From: Tepidimonas sediminis
GTDB lineage: Bacteria > Pseudomonadota > Gammaproteobacteria > Burkholderiales > Burkholderiaceae_C
Reading direction: 5' to 3'
Assembly (NCBI RefSeq): GCF_007556605.1
Contig: NZ_VJND01000001.1
Location: 355,714-419,713, forward strand
Length of the DNA: 64,000 nt
This document shows, piece after piece, positions 1 to 10,871 of the stretch (its first letter is position 1; each line of letters opens with the position of its first letter). The position numbers and the translations under genes were made by a program. The notes below the pieces were generated by a model, which saw only the letters and a list, made by a program, of their open reading frames with translations, searched no databases and was not told the DNA's origin.

Positions 1-875
1 TCAAGTCGATCAAGGTCGTGCCGCAGCAGACCGCCTGGGTGGTCGAGCGGCTGGGCCGCTACGACCGCACCCTGGCCCCGGGCCTCAACTTCGTCCTGCC
101 GTTCATCGAGAAGGTGGCCTACAAGCACAGCCTGAAGGAGATTCCGCTGGACGTGCCGGAGCAGATCTGCATCACCAAGGACAACACCCAGCTCAAGGTC
201 GACGGCATCCTCTACTTTCAGGTCACCGACCCGATGCGCGCCAGCTACGGCTCCTCCAATTACGTGCTGGCGATCACGCAGCTGGCGCAGACGACGCTGA
301 GGAGCGTCATCGGCCGGCTGGAGCTGGACAAGACCTTCGAGGAGCGCGAGATGATCAACGCCCAGGTCGTCAACGCCATCGACGAGGCGGCGCTGAACTG
401 GGGCGTGAAGGTGCTGCGCTACGAGATCAAGGACCTGACGCCGCCGGCGGAGATCCTGCGCGCGATGCAGGCGCAGATCACCGCCGAGCGCGAAAAGCGC
501 GCGCTGATCGCCGCCTCCGAGGGCAAGCGGCAGGAGCAGATCAACCTCGCGGAGGGCGAGCGCGCCGCCTTCATCGCCAAGAGCGAGGGCGAGAAGCAGG
601 CCGCGATCAACCAGGCCCAGGGCGAGGCCGCCGCGATCCGCGAAGTGGCCGAGGCCACCGCGCAGGCCATCGAGCGCATCGCCGCCGCCATTCGCCAGCC
701 CGGTGGCGAGCAGGCCGTCCAGCTGAAAGTGGCGGAAAAGGCCGTCGAGGCCTACGCGCGCGTGGCCCACGACGCCAAAACCACCCTCATCGTGCCGGGC
801 AACATGACCGAAGTGGCCACGCTCATCGGCTCGGCGATGAAGCTGATCGAGGGCAGCCGCACCCCGTCGACCTGA
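1..875 (+). CDS. Paraslipin / SPFH-domain stomatin-like protein (5' partial)
   Basis: Membrane-associated prohibitin/stomatin-type scaffold protein. The gene enters from the left edge; the frame starts at base 3 and 290 residues are visible, so only a short N-terminal piece with the membrane anchor is missing. The visible start reads KSIKVVPQQTAWVVERLGRY, a typical paraslipin entry into the SPFH domain (about residues 1-170). It is followed by a long Glu/Ala/Arg-rich helical region (roughly 160-235) and a C-terminal part ending near IVPGNMTEVATLIGSAM. This family usually sits beside nfeD, which would lie outside the window. Its molecular function is not settled; membrane microdomain or protease-partner roles are proposed for relatives. 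Confidence 0.88.
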   Translation, partial: KSIKVVPQQTAWVVERLGRYDRTLAPGLNFVLPFIEKVAYKHSLKEIPLDVPEQICITKDNTQLKVDGILYFQVTDPMRASYGSSNYVLAITQLAQTTLRSVIGRLELDKTFEEREMINAQVVNAIDEAALNWGVKVLRYEIKDLTPPAEILRAMQAQITAEREKRALIAASEGKRQEQINLAEGERAAFIAKSEGEKQAAINQAQGEAAAIREVAEATAQAIERIAAAIRQPGGEQAVQLKVAEKAVEAYARVAHDAKTTLIVPGNMTEVATLIGSAMKLIEGSRTPST

Positions 876-884
876 GCGCCGGTG

Positions 885-890
885 TACAAT
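885..890 (+). promoter_or_regulatory. Probable -10 element of tRNA-Ser
   Basis: TACAAT lies 15 bases before the mature 5' end of tRNA-Ser, immediately after the paraslipin stop codon. The sequence 17 bases upstream does not look like a good -35 element, so this is a position-based inference. Confidence 0.4.
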
Positions 891-905
891 GCCATCCCTC
901 GACGC

Positions 906-996
906 GGAGAGATGGATGAGCGGTCGAAGTCGCACGCCTGGAAAGCGTGTAGGGGTCCAAAGCCCCTCGGGGGTTCGAATCCCCCTCTCTCCGCCA
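906..996 (+). tRNA. tRNA-Ser (anticodon GGA)
   Basis: Full class II tRNA. The acceptor stem GGAGAGA (906-912) pairs with TCTCTCC (986-992); G993 is the discriminator and CCA (994-996) is encoded. The anticodon stem CACGC/GCGTG encloses the loop CTGGAAA with anticodon GGA at 940-942. A long variable arm (around AGGGGTCCAAAGCCCCT) and the T arm GGGGGTTCGAATCCCCC mark it as tRNA-Ser. It reads UCC and UCU codons. Confidence 0.97.
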
Positions 997-1133
997 CATC
1001 CGGTCTGATCCGCCACCGGGCGGCGCAGTGCCTGACGCATGGCCCGACCGGGCCTGCGTTCGCTGCGAGCCGGATCGGGCTTGGCGTTGCGCGGCGGGGA
1101 GGCTGTCCGCAGGCAAGCGCCCCGATCGACCGG

Positions 1134-3299
1134 TCAGACGGTTGACGCCCGTCGCCACCGTGCCAGCACCTCCATCGCCTCGGTCGGCTGCCCATCCTGC
1201 CAGTAGCCTTGGTAGCGGTCGCAGCCCATGGCCTGCAGCGCGTCGTGCTGGGCGGCGGTCTCCACGCCCTCGGCCACCACGCCGAGGTGCAGGTGGTGCG
1301 CCATCGCGACGATGGCGGCGCACAGACGCGCGTCCCCGTCCGGTCGTCCGAGGCCGCGCACGAAGCTGCGGTCGATCTTGATCACATCCACCGGCAACCG
1401 CTGCAGGTAGCCCAGGGACGAGTAGCCGATGCCGAAATCGTCGATGGCAATGATCACGCCCATCGCGCGCAGGCGCGCCAGTGCGGCGGCGACCTCGGCG
1501 CCGGAATCGACCAGCACGGACTCGGTTACTTCCAGCTCCAGCGCGTCGCCGCCCAGGCCGTGGCGCGCCAGCGCGGCCTGCACCGTCGCGACCAGGTCGC
1601 CCCGGCTGAACTGGCGCGCCGAGACGTTGACGGCGATGCGCGCGTCACGCCAGCCCGCCTGGCGCCAGGTGGCGACGATGCCCAGCGCCTGCTCCAGCAC
1701 CCAGCGGCCGATCGGCTCGATCAGACCGCATGCCTCGGCCACCGGAATGAACTCGGCCGGCGAGACGGCACCGAGCTCCTCGTCGTGCCAGCGCAGCAGC
1801 GCCTCACCCCCACACGGGGCCGCATCACCGAAGCGGTGCTGCGGCTGCACCACCACCCTCAGCCGCTGCTCACCCGCCGCCCGGCGCAGGCGGGACTCGA
1901 GCCGCATGCGCCGCGCCGCCGCTTGCGTCAGCTCCTGCGTGAAGTAGGCGAAGGTGCCCCGCCCCAGCTCCTTGGCGCGGTAGAGGGCCGCGTCGGCCGC
2001 GCCCATCAACGTCTCGGCCTCGGTGCCGTGCTCCGGTGCCACCGCGATGCCGACACTGGTGCCGATCTGGATCTCGTGCCCCACGGGACTGACCCAGGGG
2101 CGGGCCAGCGTCTCGACGATGTCGCGCGCCAGTGCCGCGGCGTCGGCCGGATCGCGCAGCCGCCGCATGAGCACGACGAACTCGTCGCCTCCCAGGCGCG
2201 CCAGCGTGTCGCCCTCGCGCAGGCGGCTGCGCAGCCGCGCGCCGACGACGGCCAGCAACGCATCGCCCGTGGCGTGGCCGAGCGTGTCGTTGACGTCCTT
2301 GAAGCGGTCCAGGTCCAGCATCAGCAGCGCCAGCCGCTCGCCGTGGCGCTGGGCCTCGGCCAGTGCACCGCGCAGGCACTCGTTCCACAGCAGGCGGTTG
2401 GGCAGGCCGGTCAGGGGATCGTGGCGCGCCAGGTGCGCCATGCGGCGCTCGCTGCGGCGCAACAGCAGCTGCTGGCGGCGCTGATCCTGCCAGTCGAACA
2501 GGATGCCGCTGAAGTGGCGCGCCACGCCCTGGGCGTCGCGGATGGCCATGCCCCGCCCGCGGAACCAGCGCCAGCGGCCGTCGAAGCAGCGCAGGCGGTA
2601 GGCCTCGTCGAACGCCTCCGAGGTCGCCAGCGCGCGCTGCACCGCGGCCAGCGCGCGCTCGCGGTCGGCGGGGTGCAACCGGTCGCGGAACAGGAAGTCG
2701 CGATGGAAGTCGTCGCCCTCGTAGCGCAGCAGGCGCGCGAAGCTGGCCGAGTACTCGACGATGTCGGTCTGCAGGTTCCAGTCCCACGAGCCGGCTCGGC
2801 TGCCCTCCAGCGCCAGGCTCAGCTGCCGCTCGCTGCGGCGCAGGGCCTCGCGGCCGGCGTCGTCGAGGCCGATCTCGCGCGCCAGCACGAGCAGGCGTTC
2901 GTCCAGTTCGGGACGGGCGGCGGACGTTTCGCGCCACGGTCGATGGACGTTGAGCCGCACCCAGACGCTGGCGCCGTCCGGGCGCACGAAGCGCTTGTCC
3001 ACCTGCAGCCAGCGCACCTCGCCGGCGATCAGCCGGCCGATGCGCTGGCGGTCGCCGGCATGGTCGTCCGGATGCGTCAGATCCTGAAACCGCAGGCGCA
3101 GCAGCTCGGGCACAGGGCGCCCGAAAAGGCCTTCGCAAGCGGCGTTGACCCACAGGAAACGCCCGTCGAGCGCCAGCACGTAGGCCGGCTGGTCACAGCC
3201 GGCCATCGCCTCCGCCCACGCGGCGACCGGACAGCCCGCCCCGGGAGGGATGCTGGAGGTTTCCTCCGCCGGCACAGCGGATGCGGGACGCCACGGCAT
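1134..3299 (-). CDS. PAS-PAS-GGDEF-EAL cyclic-di-GMP protein
   Basis: Cytoplasmic c-di-GMP turnover protein of 721 aa with no signal peptide or membrane segment. Order: PAS about 27-140, PAS with a PAC-like tail about 165-285, GGDEF about 290-445 with an intact GGDEF motif at 370-374, EAL about 465-715. The EAL signature (EALLRW, E499) and the downstream residues in NVSA, EVTES, IDDFG, KIDRSF and AEGVET are all present, so both diguanylate cyclase and phosphodiesterase activity are possible from sequence. The PAS pair suggests a sensed ligand, which I cannot identify. It is monocistronic, and no Shine-Dalgarno precedes the ATG (see the promoter at 3306-3311). Confidence 0.93.
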   Translation of the reverse strand: MPWRPASAVPAEETSSIPPGAGCPVAAWAEAMAGCDQPAYVLALDGRFLWVNAACEGLFGRPVPELLRLRFQDLTHPDDHAGDRQRIGRLIAGEVRWLQVDKRFVRPDGASVWVRLNVHRPWRETSAARPELDERLLVLAREIGLDDAGREALRRSERQLSLALEGSRAGSWDWNLQTDIVEYSASFARLLRYEGDDFHRDFLFRDRLHPADRERALAAVQRALATSEAFDEAYRLRCFDGRWRWFRGRGMAIRDAQGVARHFSGILFDWQDQRRQQLLLRRSERRMAHLARHDPLTGLPNRLLWNECLRGALAEAQRHGERLALLMLDLDRFKDVNDTLGHATGDALLAVVGARLRSRLREGDTLARLGGDEFVVLMRRLRDPADAAALARDIVETLARPWVSPVGHEIQIGTSVGIAVAPEHGTEAETLMGAADAALYRAKELGRGTFAYFTQELTQAAARRMRLESRLRRAAGEQRLRVVVQPQHRFGDAAPCGGEALLRWHDEELGAVSPAEFIPVAEACGLIEPIGRWVLEQALGIVATWRQAGWRDARIAVNVSARQFSRGDLVATVQAALARHGLGGDALELEVTESVLVDSGAEVAAALARLRAMGVIIAIDDFGIGYSSLGYLQRLPVDVIKIDRSFVRGLGRPDGDARLCAAIVAMAHHLHLGVVAEGVETAAQHDALQAMGCDRYQGYWQDGQPTEAMEVLARWRRASTV

Positions 3300-3305
3300 G
3301 GCGCT

Positions 3306-3311
3306 ATGCTA
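3306..3311 (-). promoter_or_regulatory. -10 element placed for a leaderless GGDEF-EAL transcript
   Basis: On the minus strand TAGCAT is followed by AGCGCC and then the ATG. With the usual 6-7 nt from -10 to the start point, transcription would begin at or next to the A of the start codon. No Shine-Dalgarno is present. This is one of seven such arrangements in the window. Confidence 0.4.
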
Positions 3312-3363
3312 GCGGCGTCTTCGCGGTCATGTCCGCGGTGCGGGCGCGGCGGCAGGCGCCGGC

Positions 3364-4536
3364 CTAGGTCAAGGCCGTGTCGACGTCGCGCCGCTGCAAC
3401 GCCAGGTACTCGCGCGACTGCATCTCGGTCAGGCGCGAGACGGTGCGCGGGAATTCGTGCGCGAGCGGCCCCTCGGTGTAGAGCTGCTCCGGCGGCTCGG
3501 CCGCCGAGACGATGAGCTTGACCCGCCGGTCGTACAGCACATCCACCAGCCACGTGAAGCGCCGCGCCGCCGAGGCCATGTTGGGCGGCATCACCGGCAC
3601 GTTGCTGACGAGCACGGTGTGGAACTGACTGGCCAGCTCCAGGTAGTCGTTCTGGGAACGCGGTCCGCCACACAGCGTGCGGAAGTCGAACCACACGACC
3701 CCGCCTGCGCGGCGGATGGCGCGGATCTCGCGCCCCTCGATGCGCAGCACCGGATCCTCGTCGTGCGCCTCGGCGAGCTGCTCGAAGATCGCCTCCATCT
3801 CGCGCTCGGCGGCCTCGCCCAGTGGCGTGAGATAGGTGCGTACCTGCTCCAGCGCACGCCGGCGGTAGTCCACGCCGTGGTCGACGTTGACCACCTCCAT
3901 CGTGCGCTTGAGCAGCTCGATGGCCGGCAGGATGCGGTCGCGATGCAGCCCGTCCGGATACAGCCCGTCGGGGTGGAAGTTGCTGGTCGTCACCATGCCG
4001 ATGCCGTGCGCCTGCATCGCCTCCAGCAGGCGGTGCAGGATCATCGCGTCGGTGACGTCGGCGACGTGGAACTCGTCGAAGCAGATCAGGCGGTAGCGCT
4101 GCGCCATCTGGCGCGCGAGCGCCTTGAGCGGATCGACCGTGCCCTGCAGGTGCGCCAGCTCCCGGTGCACCTCGCGCATGAACTCATGGAAGTGCAGCCG
4201 CGTCTTGCGCCGCAGCGGCACGGCCTGATAGAAGCAATCCATCAGGAAGCTCTTGCCGCGCCCCACGCCGCCCCAAAGGTACACCCCGCGCGGAATCGGC
4301 AGGCGGTTGATGAGCTTCTTGAGGGCGTTGGAGCGGCGCTGCTTGAAGTGCGTCCACTGCGCGGCGCAGCGCTCCAGCGCCTCGACCCCGCGCAGTTGCG
4401 CGGGGTCGCTGGCATAGCCGTGCGCCGCCAAGGCCGCCTCGTAGGCCCGCCGCACCGGCCCCCACGTCGGATCCGGGGCGGGGGCGGAGACGGACGCGAC
4501 CGCCTGCTCGGCTGTGCTCACCCGGCCTGCGGTCAC
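3364..4536 (-). CDS. zapE: Cell division protein ZapE (AFG1-like ATPase)
   Basis: AAA-type P-loop ATPase of the AFG1/ZapE family, known in E. coli to act at the FtsZ ring during constriction. Visible motifs are Walker A GGVGRGKS (K95 from the chosen start) and Walker B LICFDEFHVAD, followed by TTSNFHPDGLY, a family hallmark; the C-terminal LYDRRVKLIVSA is also typical. Longer in-frame starts would run back into lpdA. I take GTG at 4536, five bases after the lpdA stop, giving 390 aa; GTG at 4521 is an alternative. It is the last gene of the odhA-odhB-lpdA string, a common Burkholderiales arrangement, so it is probably co-transcribed. Confidence 0.92.
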   Translation of the reverse strand: MTAGRVSTAEQAVASVSAPAPDPTWGPVRRAYEAALAAHGYASDPAQLRGVEALERCAAQWTHFKQRRSNALKKLINRLPIPRGVYLWGGVGRGKSFLMDCFYQAVPLRRKTRLHFHEFMREVHRELAHLQGTVDPLKALARQMAQRYRLICFDEFHVADVTDAMILHRLLEAMQAHGIGMVTTSNFHPDGLYPDGLHRDRILPAIELLKRTMEVVNVDHGVDYRRRALEQVRTYLTPLGEAAEREMEAIFEQLAEAHDEDPVLRIEGREIRAIRRAGGVVWFDFRTLCGGPRSQNDYLELASQFHTVLVSNVPVMPPNMASAARRFTWLVDVLYDRRVKLIVSAAEPPEQLYTEGPLAHEFPRTVSRLTEMQSREYLALQRRDVDTALT

Positions 4537-4540
4537 GGCC

Positions 4541-5968
<1,428 letters not shown>

Positions 5969-5987
5969 GATGTCGGGTGCTCCGGCC

Positions 5988-7253
<1,266 letters not shown>

Positions 7254-7338
7254 GATGTTCTTTTCCCGGAAAGCGTATGCGTGACGGATGCGGGCCGCGC
7301 GCACGGGCGGCGCGCCACTGCCCGCGCCAGAGATCGGT

Positions 7339-10221
7339 TCACTTGGTGAGGATGAAGCCCTTCAGGCGGCCGAAGGCAGCCTCCACGAGCGTCTTCTGCT
7401 GCTCCTGGTGCAGGTGGGCGTAGCCCACCGCCGGCGAGGCCGACGCCGCACGCCCGGCGTAGCCCAGGCGCTGGCCGTCCAGCATGTTCTCGTGGATGTT
7501 GTGCTGCACGAAGAACCAGGGCCCCTGGTTCTGCGGCTCGTCCTGGCACCACACGACGTCGGTGGCGTTGGGGTAGCGCTTCATCTCCGCCGCGAACGCC
7601 TTGTGCGGGAACGGATAGAGCTGCTCGATGCGCACGATGGCCACGTCGTCGGCGCCCTTGTCCTCGCGCTTGCGCACCAGGTCGTAGTAGACCTTGCCCG
7701 AGCAGACGATGACGCGCTTGACGCGCTGGGCGTTCTTGACGATGTCGGCGTTCTGCTCCGGAATGACGGTCTGGAAGCCGCCGCGCGTGAATTCCGACAG
7801 CGGCGAAGTCGCGTCCTTGGCGCGCAGCAGCGACTTCGGCGTGAAGACGATCAACGGCTTGCGCAGCGGCCGGATCATCTGCCGGCGCAGCACGTGGAAG
7901 ATCTGCGCCGCGGTGGTCGGCTGCACGATCTGCATGTTGGTGTCGGCCGCCAGCTGCATGAAGCGCTCGATGCGCGCCGAGCTGTGCTCCGGCCCCTGGC
8001 CCTCGTAGCCGTGCGGCAGGAACAGCGTGATGCCGTTGACGCGGCCCCACTTGACCTCGCCGGAGGCGATGAACTGGTCGATGACCACCTGCGCCCCGTT
8101 GGCGAAGTCGCCGAACTGCGCCTCCCAGATCACCAGCGTGTTGGGGTCGTTGGAGGCGTAGCCGTACTCGAAGCCCAGCACCGCCTCTTCCGACAGGATG
8201 GAGTCGATGACGGTGAACGGGGCCTGGTTTTCCGCGACGTTCTGCAGCGGGATGTAGGTGCCCTCGTCCCACTTCTCGCGGTTCTGGTCGTGGATGACGG
8301 CGTGGCGGTGCGTGAAGGTACCGCGGCCGCAGTCCTCACCCGACAGGCGCACGCCGTAGCCGCTGGCCACCAGCGAGGCGAACGCCATGTGCTCGCCCAT
8401 GCCCCAGTCGACGTTGATCTCGCCGCGGCCCATGGCGGCGCGGTCGGCCAGCACCTTCTTGACCAGCTGGTGCGGCGTGATGTTGTCCGGCACGGTGGTG
8501 ATGCGCTCGGCCAGCCGCTTCCACTCCGACAGCGGGATGGCGGTATCGGCCACGTCGGTCCACTTCTTGCCGAGGAACGGCGCCCAGTCGACCGCGTACT
8601 TGCTCTTGAAGTTGGTCAGCACCGGATCGACCGTGCGACGCCCCTCGTCGAGGATGGCGCGGTAGGCCTTGACCATCTCGTCGGGCCCTTCCGGCGGCAG
8701 CACGCCCTGCGTGACCAGCTTGTCGGCGTACAGCTTGCGCGTGCCGGGGTGCTGGGCGATCTTCTTGTACATCAGCGGCTGCGTCAGGCTGGGCGTGTCC
8801 TGCTCGTTGTGGCCCAGCTTGCGGAAGCACACGATGTCGATGACGACGTCCTTCTTGAAGGTCTGCCGGAACTCCACCGCCAGCTGCGTGGCCAGCACCA
8901 CCGCCTCGGGGTCGTCGCCGTTGACGTGCAGCACCGGCGCCTCGATCATCTTGACGACGTCGGTGCAGTACAGCGTGGAGCGGCTGTCGCGCGGGTCGGA
9001 GGTGGTGAAGCCGATCTGGTTGTTGATGACGATGTGCACCGTGCCGCCGGTGTAGTAGCCGCGCGTCTGCGCCAGCGCCAGCGTCTCCATCACCACGCCC
9101 TGGCCGGCGAACGCCGCATCGCCATGCACCAGCACCGGCAGCACCTGGTCACCCTTGCGGTCGCCGCGGCGGTCCATGCGCGCGCGCGCCGAACCCTCCA
9201 CCACCGGGTTGACGATCTCCAGGTGCGAGGGGTTGAACGCCAGGCTCAGGTGCACCGGCCCGCCGGGGGTGGAGACGTCGGAGCTGAAGCCCTGGTGGTA
9301 CTTGACGTCACCGGCCGGCAGATCCTCCGGTGCGGTGTGCTCGAACTCGGCGAACAGGTCCTTGGGCATCTTGCCCAGGACGTTGACCAGCACGTTCAGG
9401 CGCCCGCGGTGCGCCATGCCGATGACGATCTCCTGCACACCCAGCGCACCGGCGCGCTGGATCAGCTCGTCCATCGAGGCGATGAAACTCTCGCCGCCCT
9501 CCAGCGAGAAGCGCTTCTGGCCGACGTACTTGGTGTGCAGGTAGCGCTCCAGCCCCTCGGCCTTGGTCAGGTTCTCGAGGATGTGGCGCTTCTGCTCGGG
9601 GCGGAAGGAAGGTTTGCTGCGGATGCTCTCGAGCTTTTCCTGCCACCAGCGCTTCTGCCTCTGGTCGCTGATGTACATGTACTCGGCGCCGATCGTGCCG
9701 CAATACGTCTCGCGCAGCGCGTTGAGCAGCTCGCGCAGCGACATCGTCTCCTTGCCGAAGTAGGTGTTGGAGACGTTGTGGACGGTCTCCAGGTCGGCGT
9801 CGGTGAAACCGTAGAACGAGGGTTCCAGCTCCGGGATATCCGGCCGTTCGGAGCGCTTGAGCGGATCGAGGTTGGCCCAGCGCACGCCCAGGTTGCGGTA
9901 GGCGGCGATCAGCTGCTGGGTGGCCACCCGCTTGCGCGCCACGTCGCTGTCGGCGCCTTGCGCCACCACCACCGGCTGCGGCCCCTGCTTGGCCAGCTGC
10001 GCAAACGCGTTGATCACCGGCATGTGCGGGATGTCCCGCGCGTCGCTGCCGTCCACCGCGGGCACATGCTGCAGCGCATCGAAGTAATCGCGCCACGAGT
10101 CCGGCACGCTGCTTGGGTCGGTGAGGTATTTCTCGTACAGCTCCTCGACGTAAGGCGCATTGCCACCGAAGAGGTACGAGTTGGCGCTGAAGGCCTGGTA
10201 GACGCTGGTCGTCTCGCTCAT
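7339..10221 (-). CDS. odhA: 2-oxoglutarate dehydrogenase E1 component
   Basis: Thiamine-diphosphate E1 subunit (960 aa) that decarboxylates 2-oxoglutarate in the TCA cycle. The N terminus ([21 protein letters not shown]) is the E2-interaction segment. [14 protein letters not shown], the ThDP/Mg loop around [16 protein letters not shown] and [14 protein letters not shown] are all present, and the C-terminal domain ends near RLKGFILTK. It is the first gene of odhA-odhB-lpdA-zapE, with 85 bases before odhB. A perfect 7-bp hairpin lies just upstream of the GGAGG ribosome site (10238-10254). Confidence 0.97.
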   Translation of the reverse strand: MSETTSVYQAFSANSYLFGGNAPYVEELYEKYLTDPSSVPDSWRDYFDALQHVPAVDGSDARDIPHMPVINAFAQLAKQGPQPVVVAQGADSDVARKRVATQQLIAAYRNLGVRWANLDPLKRSERPDIPELEPSFYGFTDADLETVHNVSNTYFGKETMSLRELLNALRETYCGTIGAEYMYISDQRQKRWWQEKLESIRSKPSFRPEQKRHILENLTKAEGLERYLHTKYVGQKRFSLEGGESFIASMDELIQRAGALGVQEIVIGMAHRGRLNVLVNVLGKMPKDLFAEFEHTAPEDLPAGDVKYHQGFSSDVSTPGGPVHLSLAFNPSHLEIVNPVVEGSARARMDRRGDRKGDQVLPVLVHGDAAFAGQGVVMETLALAQTRGYYTGGTVHIVINNQIGFTTSDPRDSRSTLYCTDVVKMIEAPVLHVNGDDPEAVVLATQLAVEFRQTFKKDVVIDIVCFRKLGHNEQDTPSLTQPLMYKKIAQHPGTRKLYADKLVTQGVLPPEGPDEMVKAYRAILDEGRRTVDPVLTNFKSKYAVDWAPFLGKKWTDVADTAIPLSEWKRLAERITTVPDNITPHQLVKKVLADRAAMGRGEINVDWGMGEHMAFASLVASGYGVRLSGEDCGRGTFTHRHAVIHDQNREKWDEGTYIPLQNVAENQAPFTVIDSILSEEAVLGFEYGYASNDPNTLVIWEAQFGDFANGAQVVIDQFIASGEVKWGRVNGITLFLPHGYEGQGPEHSSARIERFMQLAADTNMQIVQPTTAAQIFHVLRRQMIRPLRKPLIVFTPKSLLRAKDATSPLSEFTRGGFQTVIPEQNADIVKNAQRVKRVIVCSGKVYYDLVRKREDKGADDVAIVRIEQLYPFPHKAFAAEMKRYPNATDVVWCQDEPQNQGPWFFVQHNIHENMLDGQRLGYAGRAASASPAVGYAHLHQEQQKTLVEAAFGRLKGFILTK

Positions 10222-10237
10222 GGAATCGCTGACCTCC

Positions 10238-10254
10238 GTTTCCCTGCGGGAAAC
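10238..10254 (-). promoter_or_regulatory. 5'-leader hairpin of odhA
   Basis: GTTTCCC (10238-10244) and GGGAAAC (10248-10254) form a perfect 7-bp stem with a 3-nt loop. It lies 16 nt upstream of the odhA ATG and directly 5' of the GGAGG on the minus strand. It could be a mRNA-stabilising or translation-control hairpin, or a DNA operator. Function is inferred from position only. Confidence 0.4.
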
Positions 10255-10428
10255 CTGCTGGTTGGAATCACCTTCCGCGACACGGCTGAACCGGATGGCG
10301 GACGCGACTGTGACACTGGAAGGGCCGGTGCAGGCCGCATTGTGCCACCAACCGACCCCGGATGGACGAGAATGTTGTAACGATTTCGAAACCGCGCGCC
10401 GCCCAGACCCGCGCGCGCCGCCGGCCGC

Positions 10429-10800
10429 TCAGGCCCCGCGGGGGGTGAGGCGCTGGCTCGGCGGCACGCCGCCCGGCTCGTCGAGCTCGATGGCGATCTG
10501 CGTGCAGACCGTGCGGCACAGCGCCACCGCCTGCTCGCTCTGCACGCGGTAGTACACCTGCGTGCCTTCCTTGCGCTTGGCCAGCACCCCGGCGCGGTAC
10601 AGCAGGTTGAGGTGCTGCGACAGGTTGGGCTGCGTGGTGTCGATCTCCGCCAGCAGCTCCGACACCGACTTTTCCTTGTCGCACAGCGCATTGAGGATGC
10701 GCAGCCGCATCGGCGTGGACAGGATGCCGAACAGCTCGGCAGCCAGCTCGAACACCCGGTCCTTGTCGACGATGACGTCGGTATCGGTCAGTTGTTGCAT
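10429..10800 (-). CDS. ArsR/SmtB-family transcriptional regulator
   Basis: Winged-helix regulator of 123 aa. The DNA-binding helix-turn-helix is visible as DTTQPNLSQHLNLLYRAGVL and the wing as KRKEGTQVYYRV. Cysteines lie at 40 (NALCDKE), 95 and 99 (ALCRTVC). A Cys in the second helix plus C-terminal Cys residues recalls persulfide/sulfide sensors of the BigR/SqrR branch rather than the CxC arsenic site of ArsR, but the spacing differs from SqrR, so the signal is uncertain. It sits alone between prpE and odhA on the minus strand; no metal- or arsenic-resistance gene is adjacent. A long inverted repeat lies in its leader (10807-10857). Confidence 0.88.
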   Translation of the reverse strand: MQQLTDTDVIVDKDRVFELAAELFGILSTPMRLRILNALCDKEKSVSELLAEIDTTQPNLSQHLNLLYRAGVLAKRKEGTQVYYRVQSEQAVALCRTVCTQIAIELDEPGGVPPSQRLTPRGA

Positions 10801-10806
10801 ATATCA

Positions 10807-10857
10807 GCATCCAGGAGCCAATGCGGACTGCATGATACCCACAAAGCCCCTGGATGC
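10807..10857. repeat. 9-bp inverted repeat in the arsR leader
   Basis: GCATCCAGG (10807-10815) and CCTGGATGC (10849-10857) are perfect inverted copies 33 bases apart. They fill the gap between the prpE stop and the arsR start. It could be an operator pair for autoregulation, or it could fold in the arsR mRNA close to the start codon. Confidence 0.45.
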
Positions 10858-10871
10858 CAAAAGCGCCGGCG

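Noticed and set aside
1041..1054. GGCCC/GGGCC hairpin downstream of tRNA-Ser considered as a terminator
   Set aside because: The stem is short and no T run follows.
7288..10380. A plus-strand open frame of about 1030 codons opposite odhA
   Set aside because: Antisense shadow of odhA with no domain and no ribosome site.
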